Assembly: GCA_023101725.1 (NCBI GenBank)
Contig: JALJCO010001157.1
Location: 1-64,000 of the forward strand
Reading direction: 5' to 3'
Length of the DNA: 64,000 nucleotides
Origin: Atherinomorus stipes
Lineage: Eukaryota; Chordata; Actinopteri; Atheriniformes; Atherinidae
Shown here: positions 53,745 to 64,000 of the stretch, one piece after another
Layout of the letters: every line of letters begins with the position of its first letter
Position numbering within the stretch: the first letter of the stretch is position 1
Program-made: the position numbers and the translations under genes
The notes under the pieces: generated by a model
Databases searched by the model: none
Told to the model about the DNA's origin: nothing
Seen by the model: the letters and a program-made list of their open reading frames with translations, nothing else

Positions 53745-54057
53745 GACCTGTTCCGCTCTGGACCTGTTCCACACTGGACCTGGGTCCACTCTGGACCTGG
53801 TTCCACTCTGGACCTGGGTCCACTCTGGACCTGTTCCGCTCTGGACCTGGGTCCACTCTGGACCTGGTTCCACTCTGGACCTGTTCCACTCTGGACCTGG
53901 TTCCACTCTGGACCTGGTTCCACTCTTGACCTGTTCCACTCTGGACCTGTTCCACTCTGGACCTGGTTCCACTCTGGACCTGGTTCACTCTGGACCTGTT
54001 ACACACTGGACCTGTTCCACACTGGACCTGGTTCTCTCTGGACCTATTCCACTCTGG
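53745..54057. repeat. About 17-20 bp minisatellite inside the LINE endonuclease region
   Basis: About 17 units of 'ctctggacctgttccac' and 'ctctggacctgggtccac', starting right after the ERGWT codons of the LINE. Confidence 0.95.
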
Positions 54058-54072
54058 AGTTGCGGGTTAGAC

Positions 54073-54200
54073 GGGTCCTGAATGTCGTCTCTCTACTCCT
54101 CTGGGTGGGGGGACGGGTCCTGAATGTCATCTCCCTCCTCCTCCGGGTGGGGGGACGGGTCCTGAATGTCATCTCCCTCCTCCTCCGGGTGGGGGGACAA
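54073..54200. repeat. 42 bp repeat, 3 copies, in the LINE endonuclease region
   Basis: Units 'gggtcctgaatgtcatctcc' plus 'ctcctcctccgggtgggggg' and 'ac'. Period 42 = 14 codons. The third copy runs into the conserved TVVCAYAPN coding stretch. Confidence 0.93.
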
Positions 54201-54686
54201 GTCCTGACTGTTGTTTGTGCCTATGCACCGAACAGCAGTTCAGAGTACCCACCCTTTCTGGGCGCCCTCCGGGGACTCCATCTATTTGCTGGGGGACTTC
54301 AAAGCTCATGTGGGCAACGACAGTGAGACCTAGAGGGGCGTGATTGGGAGAACTGCCCGCCTGATTTGTTGTTGGACCTCTGTGCTCGTCATGGATTGTC
54401 CATAACAAACACCATGTTTAGGCATAAGAGTGTCCACATGTCCACATGTCCACCTGCATCAGGACACCGCCGCAGTTCCATGATCGACTTCATAGTCGTG
54501 TCATCGGACTTGTGGCCCCTTGTCCTGGACACTCGGGTGAAGAGAGGGGCGGATCTTCCACTGATCACCACCTGGTGGTGAGTGGGCTCAGATGGTGGGG
54601 GGGGATGCTGGTCAGACCTGGCAGGCCCAAACGTGTCGTGAGGGTCTGCTGGGAACGTCTGGCGGGGTCCGCTGTCAGGGAGAGCT

Positions 54687-55457
54687 TTAAAGAAACAGTA
54701 CACCTACAGAATGATGTGTGTTCATTTTCTACTCACCCTCATGCTGAGCAAGACTTGAGCACTTTAATATCTCAAATGAAGCAGCGGATCAGATAGGTTT
54801 CATATAATGGAGTTCACCAGCGCCTGAACCAAAAAGGTCCATAAAAGTCCACAAAAACTTGTCAATATTTCTCCATACTGATCCAAACAACATCATTTAC
54901 TATATTTTCATAGCTTAAACAGTACTACATGCAGCTGCTGCAAAGCGCGTCCATGAAAGTTCCCGACACTGCAGAAGCTGCGGCAGACGAGATCACGTGT
55001 TCTTGTTTTCTTTCTTTCTTTGTTTTAAATTAATATCCAACCCCTCTTGTGTTTGTCTGCAGCTCTGTCGCTCTTAGCTCAAACAGCAAATTTCTTCTTC
55101 TAAGCTTCCATTATCGGCAGACTGAACGCTGCAGCTTCCATTGTGTCGTGAACTCTCAAAGACACGCTTTGCGGCAGCTACATGTTTAGTCTCTAAAAAT
55201 CTAGTAAATGATGTTTCCAGTAAATTCTGGACGCTACCCACTCAGGACACTTGGATTACATTGGACAAGCAGTATGGAGGAATATTGACAAGTTTTTGTG
55301 GACTTTTATGGACCTTTTTGGCTCAGTTGCCGCTGAACTCCATTATGTGATCTCCGGCTGCATTTGAGACATTAAAAAAGTGCCCCAGAGTCTTGCTCAG
55401 CATGAGGATGAGGAGAAGATGAAGGACCATCTTTCTGTGGGTGTACTTTTCCTTTAA
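54687..55457. mobile_element. TTAA-flanked MITE (copy 2) inserted in the LINE
   Basis: TTAA at 54687-54690 and 55454-55457. Inverted ends 'agaaacagtacacctacag' and, inverse, 'ctgtgggtgtacttttcct'. Internal sequence is related to 7905-8521 and 57888-58502 ('ggtccataaaagtccacaaa', 'aatattcctccatactg'-like). Removing it with one TTAA rejoins LINE sequence. Confidence 0.85.
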
Positions 55458-55599
55458 CTCCAGGAGAGCGTCAACTATGTTCCTAGGGAGTGGGGGACAT
55501 TGAGTCAGAATGGGCCGTGTTTCTGCCTCTATTGCCGAAGCTGCTTGTCGGAGCTGTGGCTGTAAGGTTCCATCAAGCTGAAGAAGGAGTCATACTGAA

Positions 55600-56850
55600 C
55601 ACTGTGTCTCATCCTGGACGAGACCCAGGACACGCGGGAGGGACTATGTCTCATCCCGGACAAGACCCCGGGGAGACCCAGGCCATGCTGGAGGGACTAC
55701 GTCTCATCCCGGACCAGACCCCAGGAAGACCCAGGACACGCTGGAGGGACTACGTCTCATCCCCGACCAGACCCCGGGAGACCCAGGCCATGCTGGAGGG
55801 ACTACGTCTCCTCCCCGACCAGACCCTGGGAGACCCAGGACACGCTGGAGGGACTACGTCTCATCCCTGACCAGACCCCGGGAGACCCAGGCCATGCTGG
55901 AGGGACTACTTCTCATCCCGGACCAGACCCCAGGAAGACCCAGGACACGCTGGAGGGACTACGTCTCATCCCGGACCAGACCCCAGGAAGACCCAGGACA
56001 CGCTGGAGGGACTACGTCTCATCCCGGACAAGACCCCGGGGAGACCCAGGCCATGCTGGAGGGTCTACGTCTCATCCTGGACCAGACCCCAGGAAGACCC
56101 AGGACACGCTGGAGGGACTACGTCTCATACCGGACAAGACCCCGGGGAGACCCAGGCCATGCTGGAGGGACTACGTCTCATCCCAGACCAGACCCCAGGA
56201 AGACCCAGGACACGCTGGAGGGACTACGTCTCATCCCTGACCAGACCCCGGGGAGACCCAGGCCATGCTGGAGGGACTACGTCTCATCCCTGACCAGACC
56301 CCAGGAAGACCCAGGACACACTGGAGGGACTACGTCTCATCCCGGACAAGACCCCGGGGAGACCCAGGCCTTGCTGGAGGGACTACGTCTCATCCTGGAC
56401 CAGACCCCCAGGAAGACCCAGGACACGCTGGAGGGACTACGTCTCATCCCTGACCAGACCCTGGGGAGACCCAGGCCATGCTGGAGGGACTACGTCTCAT
56501 CCCGGACCAGACCCCAGGAAGACCCAGGCCATGCTGGAGGGACTACGTCTCCTCCCCGACCAGACCCCGGGAGACCCAGGCCATGCTGGAGGGACTATGT
56601 CTCATCCCTGACCAAACTTGGGAGACCCAGGACACGCTGGAGGGACTACGTCTCATCCCGGACCAGACCCCATGAAGACCCAGGACACGCTGAAGGGACT
56701 ACGTCTCATCCCCGACCAGACCCCGGGAGACCCAGGCCATGCTGGAGGGACTACGTCTCATCCCGGACCAGACCTGGGAGACCCAGGACACGCTGGAGGG
56801 ACTACGTCTCATCCCGGACCAGACCTGGGAGACCCAGGACACGCTGGGGC
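55600..56850. repeat. 53 bp minisatellite, about 23-24 copies, from the LINE 3' end
   Basis: Unit 'gggactacgtctcatcccgg', 'accagaccccaggaagaccc', 'aggacacgctgga', alternating with a version containing 'ccccggggagacccaggcca'. The words 'gacccaggacacgctggagg' and 'gactacgtctc' are typical of the 3' part of this LINE family in fish. Single-base length variants break the frame. Confidence 0.95.
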
Positions 56851-57887
56851 TTTGTAAAGACACATATCATATGCGGTCCTGTCGGTGGCCCAGTTCAGTC
56901 CGCTGGAGGAAGCTGAAAGCAGCGAGGATCATAAAGAAGAAGTCGGCAATCAGCGCTGGATCCACAGCACCTGATCCAGACAGGAACTGAAACTTGCTGC
57001 CGTCTTATCTGACCCTGGGAACTTTATGTGACCGTTCCCATGTGAGAGAGCTTACTCAGGACTCCAGCTGGCCTGACCGCAGGAATCTGCTGCCTCAAGG
57101 AGAAAACCACCATTAAAGCACTGATCTGTCAGGAAAATGTGCTGATCACATGTCCGAAGACAGCAAATGAAAGCAGAAGACATCTGCGACCTTAACGGCA
57201 TGACAGGAGCGACGCTGGACAGGCTGCAGGACTGCAGCTGACAGCCACTTTACTTCTAACGTGCTTTCACGTCATGAACAACCTGCCTTACAAGTGCAAC
57301 AACCTTTATTATCATAACTCAGGACTTGTGTTTTAGCTTCTTCTTAAGGTCTGAAACAGCTCTGGGGGGAAACAGGAAACGACGCAGAATGATCCGCTTC
57401 TTTCATATATTTGATCGTTGATGGGAGAAAGTTCTGGTGAACTTGACAGTTCCTCAGAGCAGAACTTTGAATTGAATTAATGTGAAATATGATTAATATG
57501 AAAATAAGATGTTTGAGTGTTTGCAGACAGATGTGTGAATAAGAACAAATCGCCTGTTCACTTTTAATACTGAAAAAAAAAAAGATTCTTTGGATCAACC
57601 TTGAAAATAACTGATTTGTTACATCTAAATTTATTAGTTTTTCTGATCTGGTTGAAACCAAAAAACTTGATTTGCTGGCATTTTTATTTATCTTTTACAT
57701 TAAAACGAAGAAAGAAATTGCTTTGATACAAGGTAAAAATACAATTTAGAACAAAGACGGTCACCTGCTTTTACTTCGTTACAACTTATAGAGACGCGAT
57801 GTTCATGAACAAATCGATTCTTTTGAGGTTGTTGTTAAATGTGCTTTATAAATAAACTTTGACTTGGTGTTGGTCCTCTGTGCTTCA
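56851..57887. other. Intergenic, no gene seen
   Basis: Possible LINE tail near 57835-57870 ('atgtgctttataaataaac'). No coding region recognised. Confidence 0.5.
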
Positions 57888-58502
57888 TTAAAGGAATAGT
57901 CCACCCACAGAATGATGTAACTTTATCTTCCACTTCCCCTCATGGTGAGAAAGACTCTGGAGCACTTTTTAATATCTCAAATGCAGCCGGTGATCAGGAA
58001 GGCTTCTCGTTTCCCCCCAACTTTCATATAATGGAGGTCACCGGGGTCCGAGCCAAAAAGGTCCATAAAAGTCCACAAAAACGTGTCAATATTCCTCCAT
58101 ACTGCTCGTCCAATGTAATCCAAGTGTCCTGAGCGGGTAGCGTCCAGAATTTATTGGAAACCATCATTTAATAGATTTTTAGAGCCTAAACAGTACTACA
58201 TCAGTACTACATCATATCTCTAGCAAGCATGCCGATGCACGTTCACGAAACTATGGAAGCAGCGGCAAACGAGATCGCGCATTCTCTTTTTCTTTCTTTC
58301 TTTGTTTTAAATCAACATCAACCCCTCTTGGACCCTCTTGTGTTTGTCCCGGTTTGTCTGCAGCTCTGTCGCTCTTAGCACAATGTAAACAGGGAATTTC
58401 TTCTTCTACGCTTGTATTATCGGCAGAGTAGGCTCTGTACACCAAGGCTTCTGTAGTTTCGTGAACACACATATGCTCACTTCGTGAAAGTAAGATGTAG
58501 TA
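57888..58502. mobile_element. TTAA MITE (copy 3), right arm missing
   Basis: TTAA at 57888-57891 then AGGAATAGTCCACCCACAG, closely matching copy 1 at 7905. Identity continues to 'cttcgtgaaagtaagatgta' at about 58499, the point where copy 1 goes on into its right inverted arm. Here a minisatellite starts instead. Confidence 0.85.
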
Positions 58503-59368
58503 TTGCTAGCATCCATGCCGCGCCGGGTGAAAGCTGCTAGCATCCATGCCGCGCCGGGTTAAAGCTGCTAGCATCCATGCCGCGCCGTGTTAAAGCTGCT
58601 AGCATACATGCCGCGCCGAGTGAAAGCTGCTAGCATCCATGCCGCGCCGGGTTAAAGCTGCTAGCATCCATGCCGCGCCGTGTTAAAGCTGCTAGCACCC
58701 ATGCCACGCCGGGTTAAAGCTGCTAGCATCCATGCCACGCCGGGTTAAAGCTGCTAGCATCCACGCCACGCCGGGTTAAAGCTGCTAGCATCCACGCCAC
58801 GCCGGGTTAAAGCTGCTAGCATCCACGCCACGCCGGGTTAAAGCTGCTAGCATCCACGCCACGCCGGGTTAAAGCTGCTAGCATCCACGCCACGCCGGGT
58901 TAAAGCTGCTAGCATCCACGCCACGCCGGGTTAAGGCTGCTAGCATCCACGCCACGCCGGGATAAAGCTGCTAGCATCCATGCCACGCCGGGTTAAATCT
59001 GCTAGCATCCATGCCACGTCGGGTTAAAGCTGCTAGCATCCATGCCGCGCCGGGTTAAAGCTGCTAGCATCCACGCCACGCCGGGTTAAATCTGCTAGCA
59101 TCCATGCCACGCCGGGTTAAAGCTGCTAGCATCCACGCCACGCCGGGTTAAATCTGCCAGCATCCATGCCACGCCGGGTTAAAGCTGCTAGCATCCATGC
59201 CACGCCGGGTTAAAGCTGCTAGCATCCATGCCACGCCGGGATAAAGCTGCTAGCATCCATGCCACGCCGGGTTAAATCTGCTAGCATCCATGCCACGTCG
59301 GGTTAAAGCTGCTAGCATCCATGCCGCGCCGGGTTAAAGCTGCTAGCATCCACGCCACGCCGGGTTAA
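58503..59368. repeat. 31 bp minisatellite, about 28 copies
   Basis: Unit 'gctgctagcatccatgccgc' plus 'gccgggttaaa', every 31 bp. Variants (atgccg, atgccac, acgccac) occur in runs. It replaces the right arm of MITE copy 3. Confidence 0.97.
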
Positions 59369-59689
59369 GGAGTCATTCATGCAAAAGGACCAAACCAAGC
59401 ACTAAGTACACATGAAAGATTTTACTGCAGGAGGATGCATATTTTTGGATTTAAAGTCCTTCTCTGATTGATTTCATACAATATTCTAATTTTTTTTAGT
59501 TTTAGAATTTGAGGTTTTCTTAAGCTGCAACTTCTAATCAGCAACATCCAAACAAATAAAAGCTTGAAATATATTGATTTGCATATTATTTATCTATACA
59601 ATATGTAAATTGCACCTTTTAAGTTTAATTACAGAAATAAATTAACTTTTTCGGGATATTGTCATTTTTTGGGTCGTACCTGTATACGC
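59369..59689. other. AT-rich DNA, nothing recognised
   Basis: Sequence after the 31 bp array; neither the missing MITE arm nor a gene was found. Confidence 0.5.
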
Positions 59690-60002
59690 TCACTTGTGAA
59701 AATAACCACATATCCCTTTATTGGGTTTTGCTTGTTTTTTTCTCAGGGAGAAGCAAATCCAGGTGGTTCTAGGATATCACGCACACATCTTGTTAGTTTT
59801 GTCTGAACAAGTGTCATTAAGTTTGACTCTTTCTACATGAACACAAGTTGAAGTAGTTTTCTAATTTTGCACGATGAATGAATATTACATCATTTATTTT
59901 TCAGCTTTAATATTGCTAGCGATATTGGTTATCGGCCACATGAGTTTTAAAATATTTGCATATCGGATATCGTCCAAAATTCCAACATCGTGCATCCCTA
60001 CT
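59690..60002. mobile_element. hAT-like element fragment with the unexpanded form of the intron 4 array
   Basis: From 'tatacgctcacttgtgaaaa' to the end 'ccaacatcgtgcatcccta' it parallels the outer element at 15402-17840. Between 'ccaggtggttctagga' and 'cacatcttgttagttttg' it has only about 12 bp, where the intron 4 copy has about 1.2 kb of minisatellite. Confidence 0.85.
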
Positions 60003-60335
60003 AGTTCTGGATTTTTAATTAGTTTCAGTTTTGACTTTTGGTTTTTCAGTTCAGTCAGTTTTAGTTAGTTTCTTTTTTTTTTTTTTTTAGCAGGTTTGCT
60101 GGTTTTTATTAGTTTCAGTGTTACGTTTGTTTTTCTGTAAATTATAGGTATTGTCCTGGTGTGACATTCAAAATGAGTGGGTGCTGATGTGAAAGGGGCA
60201 TCAGGAACCGGTTGGGGCCGTTCTGGGTGGAGCCTTCCTGGATGACTTTGCATAAGAAAGGTTGAGTTAATTAGTCCTGCCAGCAATGGCAGAAAATGGT
60301 AGTTCTAGAGTAACATTTATATTTATTTTGAGCTT

Positions 60336-61008
60336 ACAGACCAGTTTCACAGATATTTCCATTTTACTTCTGCAGTCCATCAGTTCCAGTAAAACCTGCT
60401 TCATTTACATTAAATAGTGATGTCTCTAAACTGTAAACATCCTCATTTATTTCTTCTAAAAGGTGTTTTATTACGTCCTCAGCTGCTACGACACTGGACT
60501 GGGAGGATAATATGGGGAAATGACCTCATATGTTTTCCTACTTTGAGTCCGTGGTGATGAACAGGAACGCCGCAGACTTGCATGACGCAGTCGGCTGTCG
60601 ACAGCGACGGACACGGCAGTTTGGTCCATGAAGGCAGATGTTCCACAGAGCCAGTGTCTGGATGATTAATGCCAGAAGGCTTCAGTGGTGGCTACGGAGG
60701 TTTTTCTAGTTACGGAGGATGGAGTTTGAGTCTGCAGGCTGCACCTGTGGTCGGTCATGCAGCTGTGCGACTGTCGTCCTACGGTACGTTTGCTCAGTTT
60801 CTACCATTCATATTTTTGCTGCAGCCACGTACGGAACATGTCCCAGAACGCTTTTGGGGTTTAACAATATCCACTTTTCAATCAGAGTTCCGGGGCTCTT
60901 CCTATGTGTGGTGTTCATTAACAATACCCTGTAACCGTGGTAACCGGAAGCTCGTAGCAGAAACTAGCCGACATGGCGGCTCCGAGGTTTTGGCGGTGAA
61001 ACTTGATA
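60336..61008. mobile_element. Compact copy of the TAGACAAGTTTCA TIR element
   Basis: Left 'acagaccagtttcacaga', right 'ggcggtgaaacttgata'. About 670 bp, aligned along its length with 39621-45707 but lacking the LINE and having one unit of the 33 bp repeat. No transposase. Confidence 0.8.
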
Positions 61009-61611
61009 AAGATTTCAAATAAAGACATTCAAATATAAACAAAGCATGTTGCTGTGGTTAATAGCACATACAAATTTGTATAAATGAAAAATATCATTTT
61101 TGCAGGGGTGGCCAGTTCTTTGTCGGAGGGGGGGCATGGCCACCCCTTGGGGCGCCATTGGAGATGTGGGACGCTCATTATGAAACTAAACTAACCCGGC
61201 TTTACACCGGGTCCGTGAGCGCAGCAGCTTTGCTCCGACCTCGCGAGCAGGATCCATGACATGACAGAATCACGGCAGGGATCAGGATCGGCCTGGTGGC
61301 ATCGTTTCTTATCCGGCTGGAACCTGGAGTCCGTGGACTTTTGTTCAGGAAGGTACTGGATCTGGTCCGACCTGAACTGCTGATGGTTACGCGCGTCGGT
61401 GCTGCGTCACAGAGCTGCGGACGTAAACGGTATAAACCGGGACTGCTGCTGCAGCCAGTGAGCAGCATCACTGGCTGTTTTCCAGAGTTCAGTAATCAGT
61501 CACGGTTTTAACGATCATTAAAATTTGAAACCGCATTACTAATCGTGGGGAATTTTATCACGGATAACATTTTACTGGTAACCGTTACATCCATATGCAG
61601 CCTGCTCCATT
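61009..61611. other. Intergenic, no gene seen
   Basis: Moderately GC-rich. No homology recognised. Confidence 0.5.
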
Positions 61612-61876
61612 AGGGATGCACAGTATTGGAATTTTATCCAATATCCGATATGCAGATATTTTAAAACTCACGTAGCCGATAACTGATATCAATATCGATA
61701 TTAAAGCTGAAAAATCAGTCATTGCAAATAGCGGTTTAGTTATCCATTTCTGACACTTCAAAAAATAGGGGTGGTAAAAAATATCGATACACTGAAATAT
61801 CGCAATATTTTCATATGCTGATATCAAATCGATATTTAAAAACACACATCAATCTATTTTATTTACAAAATCTCAA
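61612..61876. mobile_element. hAT-like element fragment (empty site for the Tc1/mariner insertion)
   Basis: Starts TTAGGGATGCACAGTATTGG. The internal sequence matches 23500-23907 and 15645-16100. Breaks off at about 61876 in 'tttacaaaatctcaag'. Shows the continuous sequence across the position where the 20815-23497 element is inserted in intron 4. Confidence 0.82.
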
Positions 61877-62425
61877 GGCTCGTTGGGATTGGCCGCGTCG
61901 GGGGCGGAGCATGAAAGCAGCATCTCACCAGGACAAGCTCTCCAACGTGAAGACTGCAGGATGGAGGATCTAGCAGTTTGCCTCATCTGTGATCTAATTC
62001 CAGAATATTCAGCGCATGTTGTTGTAATTACAGAAACTTGCAGACAAAATGTTATTTACCTGTCAAGGTGCAGCAATCTGGGAAATGACCAAGCTCAAAC
62101 GTACAAAACTTTAATGCTTTGTCTCGTCATGAATTCAAATTAAAGCGGCGTTGAAGGCCCCTCGGCCCTCGCTCCGGCCTATGCACCTCGTAGTCCCTGT
62201 CACATCATAACCGTGTGCCAAATTTCATGCCTGCAGTTTTTTGTGCTGGCTGGGGGTGACCATTTGAAGTTTTCTAGGGGTGCTATGGAGGAATATGAAT
62301 TACTTATCCAAGACGTGTCCATGTGAATGAGTTTAGGATCTGTGGCAAGTTTGTAAAGATTACCTTTTTTATGCGTTATTTTGAGGTACTTCATGTTGGC
62401 GTGGCACTGAGGTCATAAACCACGG
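61877..62425. other. Intergenic, no gene seen
   Basis: No domain or repeat boundary recognised. The segment near 62150-62420 may be part of an interspersed repeat. Confidence 0.45.
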
Positions 62426-63540
62426 TTACATTTGGTGAATCCACCTGAGGTTTTGACTGTCATCAAAGGGTTTGACACCTGAAGTATTTTCAAGTCTCTG
62501 GCCTTTATGATTGATGATCAGGAGCAGAGTTGCAAAATGAAACACTTCATTCGTACCAGAAGGGAAATTCAATAGTGTAAAAAGCTCACTCTTTTTTTTT
62601 CTTTGTCTTTTTAAAAAAATATAATATGTATATGAAATGACTTTCTTAACGATCAGCTCCAGAGTTCTCCCCAGCACAGAACCAGCTTTATTCAGTTTCT
62701 TCAAGTCTCTGGTCCTGGTTCTGGTTCTGATGCTGCTTCCCCAGCAGATGCTGCAAAGCTAATTGCACTTTCCACAACAGACTTGTAGAAGATCTGCAAC
62801 ATCTTGGTGCAGACGTTGAATGATCTCAGCTTCCTTAAGAAGTAGAGTCTGCTCAGACCTTTCTTGTAGATGTAGTCACTGTTGCATTTCCAATCGAGTC
62901 TGTTGTCCAGCTGAACTCCAGGTATTTGTAGTTCTCCACCACCTCCACCTCCTCTTCCAGGATGTAGACAGGACTATGCTGCTTATTCTTGCTCCTCCTG
63001 AAGTCAACAATCATCTCTTTAGTCTTGCTGGTATTTAAGATGAGCTGATTGTTACCATTTCACAAACTGACTGACCAGTTCCCTGTACTCGGCTTCTTGT
63101 CCATCACTGATACACCCCACAACTGCAGTCATCAGAGTATTTCTGCAGATGACAGGATCAGAGTTGTACTGGAAGTCTGAGGTGTACAGTGTAAAGAGGA
63201 ATGGTGAGAGTACAGTTCCTTGTGGTGCTCCAGTGCTGCTGATCACCATCTCAGACACACAACCTTTCAGTCTCACAAACTGTGGTCTGTTTGTGAGGTA
63301 GTCGTAAATCCAGGTGGTTGTGGAGGATCCACCTGGAAGTTATGGAGCTTCTGACATAGCAAAGCAGCTGAAAAGTATTAAAGGCACTTAAAAAATCAAA
63401 GAACATGACCCTCAAAGTGCTGCCTGACTGGTCCAGATGAGAGTGGGCTCTCTGAAGCAAGAAGATGATGGCGTCTTCAACCCCAAGCCCATTACGATAT
63501 GCGAACTGTAATGGGTCCTGAAAGGTGTTGACTTACTTGT
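62426..63540 (-). pseudogene. L2-like LINE reverse-transcriptase remnant
   Basis: Minus-strand pieces with frameshifts: HSHLDQSGSTLRVMFFDFLS and AFNTF (first catalytic block) near 63445-63370, then STGAPQGTVLSPFLFTLYTS at about 63230, VVGCISDGQEAEYRELVSQF at about 63110, and LNKAGSVLGRTLELIVKK at about 62700. Same family type as the fragment at 36331-37866. No intact frame. Confidence 0.85.
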
Positions 63541-64000
63541 TGAGGTGAGCCAGTTAGGGCGCATTCAGAAAGCATAGTCCGCAAGTCTCGGTCCATTTGG
63601 GGACTCTGTTCGGTTGGGGGTGGGGTCTTCCGGACCGAGATCGCGTTCATGTTGCACTATTGCCAAATGGGCCAAGAATGAGAATCTCAGGTGGCGCTGC
63701 TCTTGGATTCACAGTAGGTGAGGACAAGACGCACGTACAAGAAGATTCTCACAACTTCTGTTCCCTCCTCAAAGCGACATTATTTCTGTATGAGGAGCTG
63801 GATATGATGTCATCAGATCAAATATGATCTGATTAAATGATGAAAGATTAAAGCTTTTACTTCCTTGTATCTCCACGTCTGACCACGAGCCATCTTTATC
63901 AGTACCGCAGTCCCACACGTGTGTTTGTTGTCGTAGCGTTTGACCCACGTTGTCCAACGTTTGACCCACAAAGCCAATGCAATTTGTAGTCCACTTCCTG
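63541..64000. other. Window end, no gene seen
   Basis: No recognised coding, RNA or repeat feature. Confidence 0.45.

Larger units (their letters stand above)
53590..56850 (+). pseudogene. Endonuclease-type LINE remnant with three internal tandem expansions
   Basis: The + strand encodes, with frameshifts, the N-terminal apurinic-like endonuclease of a fish non-LTR retrotransposon: GTWNVTSL at about 53608, ELVREVERFRLDIVGLTSTH, then TVVCAYAPNSSSEYPPFLG at about 54205, ARHGLSITNTMF at about 54385 and SMIDFIVVSSDLWPLVLDT at about 54480. RPGRPKRVVRVCWERLAGSA precedes a TTAA-flanked MITE (54687-55457), after which the reading resumes with GDIESEWAVF. The end (55600-56850) is a tandem amplification of a short 3'-terminal piece. 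The reverse transcriptase is missing. Confidence 0.82.

Noticed and set aside
58503..59368. Regular 31 bp repeats as a CRISPR-like array
   Set aside because: Units are directly abutting with no unique spacers, and the genome is a vertebrate.

Overview
The window is vertebrate nuclear DNA and almost certainly from a ray-finned (teleost) fish. It holds one recognisable cellular gene, SLC40A1 (ferroportin), in eight GT-AG exons. The rest carries the usual fish transposon load: Tc1/mariner, hAT-like and TTAA-flanked MITEs, and L1- and L2-type LINEs. Nothing prokaryotic, viral, tRNA or rRNA was seen. The species cannot be named from this sequence.

Layout. 1-12.4 kb: upstream intergenic DNA with two broken Tc1-like transposons, a 2.6 kb ATC-rich minisatellite, a TTAA-flanked MITE, a 5 x 45 bp repeat and a TIR element carrying a short helicase-like ORF. 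12.4-32.0 kb: ferroportin on the + strand. Its promoter-proximal DNA has a CRE, a TATA-like box and a tandem CACGTG; its 5' UTR has a textbook iron-responsive element (IRE); the spliced coding sequence is 1704 nt (567 aa). Introns 2, 4 and 7 are inflated by tandem repeats and nested transposons. 32-64 kb: no host gene seen. It holds a Tc1 copy split by a LINE, a TIR element holding both a 4.2 kb L1-type LINE and a minisatellite, a 4.8 kb array of about 88 copies of a 54 bp unit, an endonuclease-type LINE with three internal tandem expansions, and further hAT, MITE and LINE fragments.

How it works together. Ferroportin is the cellular iron exporter. The IRE lets iron regulatory proteins block its translation when iron is low, and the conserved Cys324 (human Cys326) region is the hepcidin target. 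Upstream MRE-like and HRE/E-box-like motifs would fit transcriptional control by metals and hypoxia, but this is motif-level inference.

The most unusual property is how many minisatellites sit inside transposon copies. At least six arrays are embedded in identifiable mobile elements. For two of them, an unexpanded relative of the same element in this window shows the single-copy state from which the array grew. Roughly a quarter of the window is tandem array. Several arrays have periods divisible by three and are open in several frames, so they give long spurious ORFs that are not annotated as genes.
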